NCBI RefSeq assembly: GCF_015712065.1
Contig: NZ_JACFYZ010000011.1
Coordinates: 1 to 64,000 of the forward strand
Source of the DNA: Ectopseudomonas chengduensis
GTDB taxonomy: Bacteria > Pseudomonadota > Gammaproteobacteria > Pseudomonadales > Pseudomonadaceae
DNA length: 64,000 bases
Direction of reading: 5' to 3'
Below, in pieces: positions 60,138-64,000 of this stretch. A program made the translations under genes and the position numbers. The notes under the pieces were generated by a model that saw nothing but the letters and a program-made list of their open reading frames with translations, made no database searches and was not told the origin of the DNA. The stretch's first letter is position 1; the number at the start of each line of letters is the position of its first letter.

Positions 60138-61334
60138 ATGTCCAAGAAATCCCGCTCCAGACTCTGGTTTCTCGTCCACAGCTGGCTGGCCCTACCGGTC
60201 TGGTTCTTCCTGCTGATCATCTGTGTCACCGGCACCCTGGCCACTGTCAGCCAGGAGATCGTCTGGCTGGCCAACCCGGACGTACGCGCCAGCAAGCCGT
60301 CCGATGATGCGCAGCGCCTGAGCTTCGGCCAGGTACTGGAAGCGATCAATCGCGCCGAGCCCGAGCTGATCGTACAGTCCATCGGCCGCCCGGACGAAGA
60401 TCACTTCGCCCTCACCGCGCGCGTCAGCTATCCCGACGGCAGCTCGCCGTTGCTGTACGTCAACCCCTATAGCGGGGCGATCCAGGGGGTCAGCCCGGAG
60501 TTCGACTTCCGCCAGTTCACCCGCGCCCTGCATGGCTGGTGGCTGGTGCCGTTCACCAACGGCTACAGCTGGGGCTGGTACCTGGTGTCGCTGATGGGCC
60601 TGCCGATGCTGCTGTCGCTGATCACCGGCCTGGTGGTCTACAAGAAGTTCTGGAAGGGCTTCTTCAGCCCACGCCTGCGCATAGGCCAGGGCGCACGCAT
60701 CTTCTGGGGCGATTTCCACCGCCTCTCCGGCATCTGGTCGATCTGGTTCATCGCGGTCATTTCCATCACCGGCATCTGGTTCCTGATCCAGGCGATTCTC
60801 GGCGATAGCCACGTGTCGATCTCCACCGAAGGCGTACCGCCAGTGGTGGCGCGCGAGGAAGTGCCGCTGGCGCCGAGCGCTGCCGAAGTGCCGCGCATCA
60901 GCCTGGACACCGCCGTGCTCAAGGCCACCGACGTCATCCCGGGCCTGGAGCCAAGTTTCGTCAGCCTGCCGGGCTATGCCTACGGCCATTATTCGGTCTG
61001 GGGCCGCGGCTGGTATCCGCTGATGTTCCAGTCCGCCTCGATCAACCCCTACAACGGCGACATCGACGCTACCCGCCTGCTCAGCGACCGCTCGGGCCTG
61101 GAGTTCGTCACCGAGTCCATGCGGCCGCTGCACACCGGCGACTTCGGTGGCCTGTGGGTCAAGTTGCTGTGGTTCGTCTTCGGCCTGCTGCTGAGCATGA
61201 TGGTGCTCAGCGGCCTGCTGATCTGGACCAAGCGCACCGCCCAGGCCACGGTCGCTGCGGTCAAGCGGCCGGCACGCGCCGCCAAGCCGGCCCCGATCGT
61301 CGCCACCCGTGAAATCTCGGAGAGCCGCCCATGA
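60138..61334 (+). CDS. PepSY-associated inner-membrane protein
   Basis: A 398-residue membrane protein of the PepSY_TM family. There are four membrane segments: about 16-36 (ALPVWFFLLIICVTGTLA), ~150-172 (LVSLMGLPMLLSLITGLVVY), ~195-218 (WSIWFIAVISITGIWFLI), and ~345-368 (WFVFGLLLSMMVLSGLLIW). Two periplasmic PepSY-like parts lie between. Such proteins occur with siderophore and metal uptake genes and may act as ferric or metal reductases. It is first gene of a tight unit that runs into a metal ABC transporter. The ATG overlaps no clear ribosome-binding site; MSKKSRSRLWFLVH is the family-like start. Confidence 0.88.
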   Translation: MSKKSRSRLWFLVHSWLALPVWFFLLIICVTGTLATVSQEIVWLANPDVRASKPSDDAQRLSFGQVLEAINRAEPELIVQSIGRPDEDHFALTARVSYPDGSSPLLYVNPYSGAIQGVSPEFDFRQFTRALHGWWLVPFTNGYSWGWYLVSLMGLPMLLSLITGLVVYKKFWKGFFSPRLRIGQGARIFWGDFHRLSGIWSIWFIAVISITGIWFLIQAILGDSHVSISTEGVPPVVAREEVPLAPSAAEVPRISLDTAVLKATDVIPGLEPSFVSLPGYAYGHYSVWGRGWYPLMFQSASINPYNGDIDATRLLSDRSGLEFVTESMRPLHTGDFGGLWVKLLWFVFGLLLSMMVLSGLLIWTKRTAQATVAAVKRPARAAKPAPIVATREISESRP

Positions 61335-61873
61335 GCAAGGCCGCAACCGCCCCCGCCCCGTCCGCTCTGGGCCGTTTCTGGTACAGGTGGCGCTTCCATC
61401 TCAACGTGCTGCTGGTGCTGATCCCCCTGGGCTTCATGCCCAAGTATTTCCAGGATGTCGCGCTGTTCCGCGGCGACAGCGGCCTCGGCGAGCGCGAGTT
61501 CGGCGAGGTCCAGGTCGGCCCCTGGAGCCTGCGCCTGGCCGAGTTTCGCAACCAGCCGCCGCAACTGGAAGGCCCGGCCGGCTATATGAAGAGTTTCAAC
61601 GCTGCGCTGTGCCAGGCGTGCATCAGCCAGGTCAAGGTGGTCTACCTGCGCATCGGCAAGCCGCGCAACCTGCGCGCCGCCGGCGGGCTGTTCTTCGGCA
61701 GCCCCTACCGCATGGGCACGAGCATTCCCGTACCGCCACGCACCAAGCCCGACGCCGAGTTGTGGATCACCGCCGAGGGCTGGGACGGCACGGTGCATCA
61801 GGCATCCATTCCCCTGGCCGAGGCGTCGCCCGCCACCATCGCCTGGCTGAAACAACAAGGAGGCAAACCATGA
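61331..61873 (+). CDS. Small membrane-anchored protein of the metal-uptake unit
   Basis: A 180-residue protein, family not recognised with certainty. One membrane segment is near residues 24-40 (LNVLLVLIPLGFMPKYF), and the rest is outside. It has a conserved-looking CQACISQVKVVYLRIGKP part with a Cys-x2-Cys pair that could bind metal. It overlaps the PepSY gene by ATGA and the next gene by ATGA. Position suggests a helper for metal delivery or reduction. Confidence 0.75.
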   Translation: MSKAATAPAPSALGRFWYRWRFHLNVLLVLIPLGFMPKYFQDVALFRGDSGLGEREFGEVQVGPWSLRLAEFRNQPPQLEGPAGYMKSFNAALCQACISQVKVVYLRIGKPRNLRAAGGLFFGSPYRMGTSIPVPPRTKPDAELWITAEGWDGTVHQASIPLAEASPATIAWLKQQGGKP

Positions 61874-62190
61874 CCCAAAGCGCCCGCATCGGTCTGCTGA
61901 TGCTCTGCACCGGCCTGTCCCCTCTGGCTCTCGCGCACAATCCGATCTGCGAATGCGAGGAGCACGGCAGCGGTGAAATCGTCTGCACCGGCGGCTTCTC
62001 CGACGGCAGCGGCGCCCCCGGCGTGACCCTCGACGTGATCAGCTATGACGAAGAGGTGCTGGTGCCCGGCAAACTCGGCGAGGACTCCAGGCTCAGCTTC
62101 AAGCGCCCGGACGGCGAGTTCTACGTGCTGTTCGACGCCGGCCCCGGCCACGTCGTGGAAATCGACCACACGGAAATCGCCAGCCAATGA
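61870..62190 (+). CDS. Small exported protein of the metal-uptake unit
   Basis: A 106-residue protein with signal peptide MTQSARIGLLMLCTGLSPLALA. The mature part begins HNPICECEEHGSGEIVCTGGF, with His, three Cys and acidic residues close together, which suggests metal binding. The remainder resembles a small beta-sandwich (APGVTLDVISYDEEVLVPGKL), as in DUF4198-like or Ig-like metal-associated proteins. ATGA overlaps on both sides. Confidence 0.78.
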   Translation: MTQSARIGLLMLCTGLSPLALAHNPICECEEHGSGEIVCTGGFSDGSGAPGVTLDVISYDEEVLVPGKLGEDSRLSFKRPDGEFYVLFDAGPGHVVEIDHTEIASQ

Positions 62191-62753
62191 CCACCCAAGT
62201 GGTACGCCCGGCCGGCGCCGGACATGAAAGCCTGTGGGTGGCCATTCTCAGCCTGACGATCATCCTGCTGGCCGCAGCAGTGATCAGCCTGCGCAGCGAA
62301 AGCCAGGAGGAAGAAAGCGTCGCGGCCCACCAGATCGATGCCCGCCGTGATCTCAACGCCGCCGAGCAAGGCATCCATACCGAGCTGGTGGTGGCCTTCG
62401 ACGAGATTCTCATGCTGCAGGACGAACTGCAGGCCCTGCCCAAGCCGCAGCAACTGGCCGCAGAAGGCATTCCCCCCTTCACCAACGACACCAGCACCGC
62501 CACCCGTGGCCACCACGTCTGGCAACTGCTGCAGGTCGGCGATGACCATGCCTACCAGGGCTTGAGCGGTGACAGTGCCGTCGCCGGCTCCTTCCTGCTG
62601 CTGCCAAGCGCAGCGGGTGCCGATATCTGGCTCAACCGCGCCCACGATGCCGCTGCCCCACACAATCTGCATGCCGATGCCCTGATCGCCGCCGGCTGGC
62701 GCCAGGTCGCCAGCCAATACGACGCAGGCGTCACCCGCCAGCATCGCCACTGA
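62187..62753 (+). CDS. DUF6162-like membrane-anchored protein
   Basis: A 188-residue protein with one N-terminal membrane segment (about 18-35, VAILSLTIILLAAAVISL) and a periplasmic domain with helices (DLNAAEQGIHTELVVAFDEI) and a His-rich C-terminal part (RAHDAAAPHNLHADAL, then RQHRH at the end). I believe it matches DUF6162, found next to zinc/manganese ABC transporters. It starts 4 bases inside the previous gene (ATGA) and ends 17 bases before the binding-protein gene. Confidence 0.75.
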   Translation: MTTQVVRPAGAGHESLWVAILSLTIILLAAAVISLRSESQEEESVAAHQIDARRDLNAAEQGIHTELVVAFDEILMLQDELQALPKPQQLAAEGIPPFTNDTSTATRGHHVWQLLQVGDDHAYQGLSGDSAVAGSFLLLPSAAGADIWLNRAHDAAAPHNLHADALIAAGWRQVASQYDAGVTRQHRH

Positions 62754-62770
62754 ATATCGGAACCCCCTTC

Positions 62771-63697
62771 ATGCCCTCTCGCTTCGTTTCCCGCCGCCTG
62801 CTGGCCAGCCTGCTGCTGAGCCTGGGCGCCGCCCTCGCGCCCATGCTCGCCAGCGCCGACAACCACCGCCTGCGCATTGGCATCACTCTGCACCCCTACT
62901 ACAGCTACGTCAGCAATATCGTCGGCGACCGCGCCGAGGTGGTGCCGCTGATCCCGGCCGGCTTCAACCCGCACGCCTACGAGCCGCGCGCCGAGGACAT
63001 CAAGCGCATCGGCGGTCTCGACGTGGTGGTACTCAACGGCGTCGGCCACGATGACTTCGCCGACCGCATGATCGCCGCCAGTGAGAAGCCGGACGTTCCT
63101 GTGATCGAAGCCAACGCCCGCGTGCCCCTGCTCGCCGCCACCGGCCAGGCCGCACGCGGCGCCGGCAAAGTGGTCAACCCGCACACCTTCCTCTCCATCA
63201 CCGCCTCCATCGCGCAGATCAACAACATCGCCCGCGAACTGGGCAAGCTCGACCCGGACAACGCCAAGTTCTACAGCCAGAACGCCCGCGCCTATGGCAA
63301 GCGCCTGCGCGGCCTGCGCGCCGAAGCGCTGGGCAAGCTGACCGACGCCAAGGGCAGCGAGCTGCGCGTGGCCACCATCCACGCTGCCTACGACTACCTG
63401 CTGCGCGAATTCGGCCTGGAGGTCACCGCAGTGGTCGAGCCGGCTCACGGTATCGAGCCGAGCCCCAGTCAGTTGAAGAAGACCATCGACCAACTCAAGG
63501 AGCTGGACGTGCAGGTGATCTTCTCGGAGATGGACTTCCCCTCCAGCTACGTCGACACCATCCAGCGTGAATCCGGCGTGAAGATCTACCCGCTGACCCA
63601 TATTTCCTATGGCGAGTACACCGCCAAGAAATACGAAGAGGAGATGGCCCGCAACCTCGACACCGTGGTACGCGCCATTCAGGACGAAGGCGTATGA
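62771..63697 (+). CDS. Metal ABC transporter substrate-binding protein (ZnuA/cluster A-I)
   Basis: A 308-residue periplasmic binding protein for zinc or manganese. The signal peptide ends near residue 29 (LAPMLASA). Likely ligands are His68 (GFNPHAYEP), His138 (VNPHTF) and His204 (ATIHAAYDYL), with an acidic residue in IFSEMDFPSS near 267. The long His/Asp-rich loop of classical ZnuA between the first two ligands is short here. It overlaps the ATP-binding subunit gene by ATGA. The metal cannot be decided from the residues alone; three His plus one acid favours zinc or manganese. Confidence 0.92.
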   Translation: MPSRFVSRRLLASLLLSLGAALAPMLASADNHRLRIGITLHPYYSYVSNIVGDRAEVVPLIPAGFNPHAYEPRAEDIKRIGGLDVVVLNGVGHDDFADRMIAASEKPDVPVIEANARVPLLAATGQAARGAGKVVNPHTFLSITASIAQINNIARELGKLDPDNAKFYSQNARAYGKRLRGLRAEALGKLTDAKGSELRVATIHAAYDYLLREFGLEVTAVVEPAHGIEPSPSQLKKTIDQLKELDVQVIFSEMDFPSSYVDTIQRESGVKIYPLTHISYGEYTAKKYEEEMARNLDTVVRAIQDEGV

Positions 63698-64000
63698 CCG
63701 TCCTCGAAACCGCACCGCCGCAACTGCTGGGCCCCAGCATCGAATTCGCCGGCATCGACCTCAACCTCGGCCGCACGCGGATTCTCGACAAGGTCAGCTT
63801 CCAGGTGCGCGCCGGCAGCGTGCACGCCCTGGTCGGCCCCAACGGCGGCGGCAAGAGCTCGCTGATCAAGACCCTGCTCGGGCAGATGCCGCACCAAGGC
63901 GAGCTACGCCTGCACTGGCCGGCCGCCCCCGGCACCATCGGCTACGTGCCGCAGGCGCTGGAGTTCGACCGCGGCCTGCCGATGACGGTGGACGATTTCA
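63694..64000 (+). CDS. Metal ABC transporter ATP-binding protein, N-terminal part (cut by window edge)
   Basis: The first ~102 residues are visible. It begins MTVLETAPPQLLGPSIEFAGI, and Walker A is GPNGGGKSSLI (near residues 48-58). The Q-loop region is seen in IGYVPQALEFDRGLPMTVDDF. It pairs with the binding protein upstream; the permease gene presumably follows beyond the window. Confidence 0.92.
   Translation, partial: MTVLETAPPQLLGPSIEFAGIDLNLGRTRILDKVSFQVRAGSVHALVGPNGGGKSSLIKTLLGQMPHQGELRLHWPAAPGTIGYVPQALEFDRGLPMTVDDF

Overview
The window reads as a chromosomal segment of a high-GC gammaproteobacterium of the genus Pseudomonas. The evidence is the gene content and order (dapA-bamC-purC, gcvR-bcp, perM-tusA-bepA, a 180-kDa NAD-glutamate dehydrogenase, a moxR/DUF58/VWA/batD operon, nadK-glpG-pepN, fadH) and the many small palindromic repeats between genes. 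I would guess the P. mendocina / P. oleovorans side of the genus, but that is inference. Almost everything is core chromosome. Only the first ~2.2 kb looks mobile or accessory.

Layout. 1-2200: the 5' part of an IS110-family transposase cut by the window edge, an AT-rich orphan gene bracketed by palindromic repeats, and a ParDE/RelE-type toxin-antitoxin pair with a perfect operator palindrome. 2284-10430: tRNA-Ser(CGA), purC (an unexpected long-form enzyme), bamC, dapA, divergent gcvR-like and bcp, then perM, tusA-like and bepA. 10433-15274: gdhB. 15557-26869: a catabolic island that I interpret as a 5-oxoproline (pyroglutamate) uptake and degradation module: TRAP transporter dctPQM, LysR regulator, OprD-family porin, chemoreceptor, a second orphan DctP-type binding protein, and pxpABC. 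Four transcription units of this island share a ~38-bp promoter motif, described in the findings. 27064-33953: moxR-DUF58-DUF4381-VWA-VWA/TPR-batD, mostly with overlapping stop/start codons.

34539-41628: a four-gene envelope system (DUF1302 outer-membrane protein, DUF1329 LolA-like protein, YCF48-like beta-propeller, RND/MMPL permease) read leftward, preceded by a very good sigma-54 promoter. 42237-48855: the leftward run nadK, metallophosphoesterase, glpG, DUF1315, DUF2797, pepN. 49209-55656: DUF1853, a double cNMP-binding/rhodanese fusion, a PLP desulfhydrase/deaminase-like enzyme, a coiled-coil protein, an orphan TAXI-type binding protein under a sigma-54-like promoter with a possible leader ORF, and a SnoaL-like protein. 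55723-60014: fadH, a catalytically degenerate nitrilase-like protein and an AraC-type regulator. 60138-64000: a PepSY membrane protein, three small accessory proteins and the start of a ZnuABC-type metal ABC transporter, cut by the right edge.

At least four families of short inverted repeats (REP/BIME-like) and one 255-bp MITE-like element occupy the intergenic spaces. The strongest candidates for undescribed biology are the four-site regulon motif in the pyroglutamate island, the sigma-54-driven DUF1302/DUF1329/YCF48/RND system, and the sigma-54-like promoter, palindrome and leader ORF before the orphan TAXI protein.
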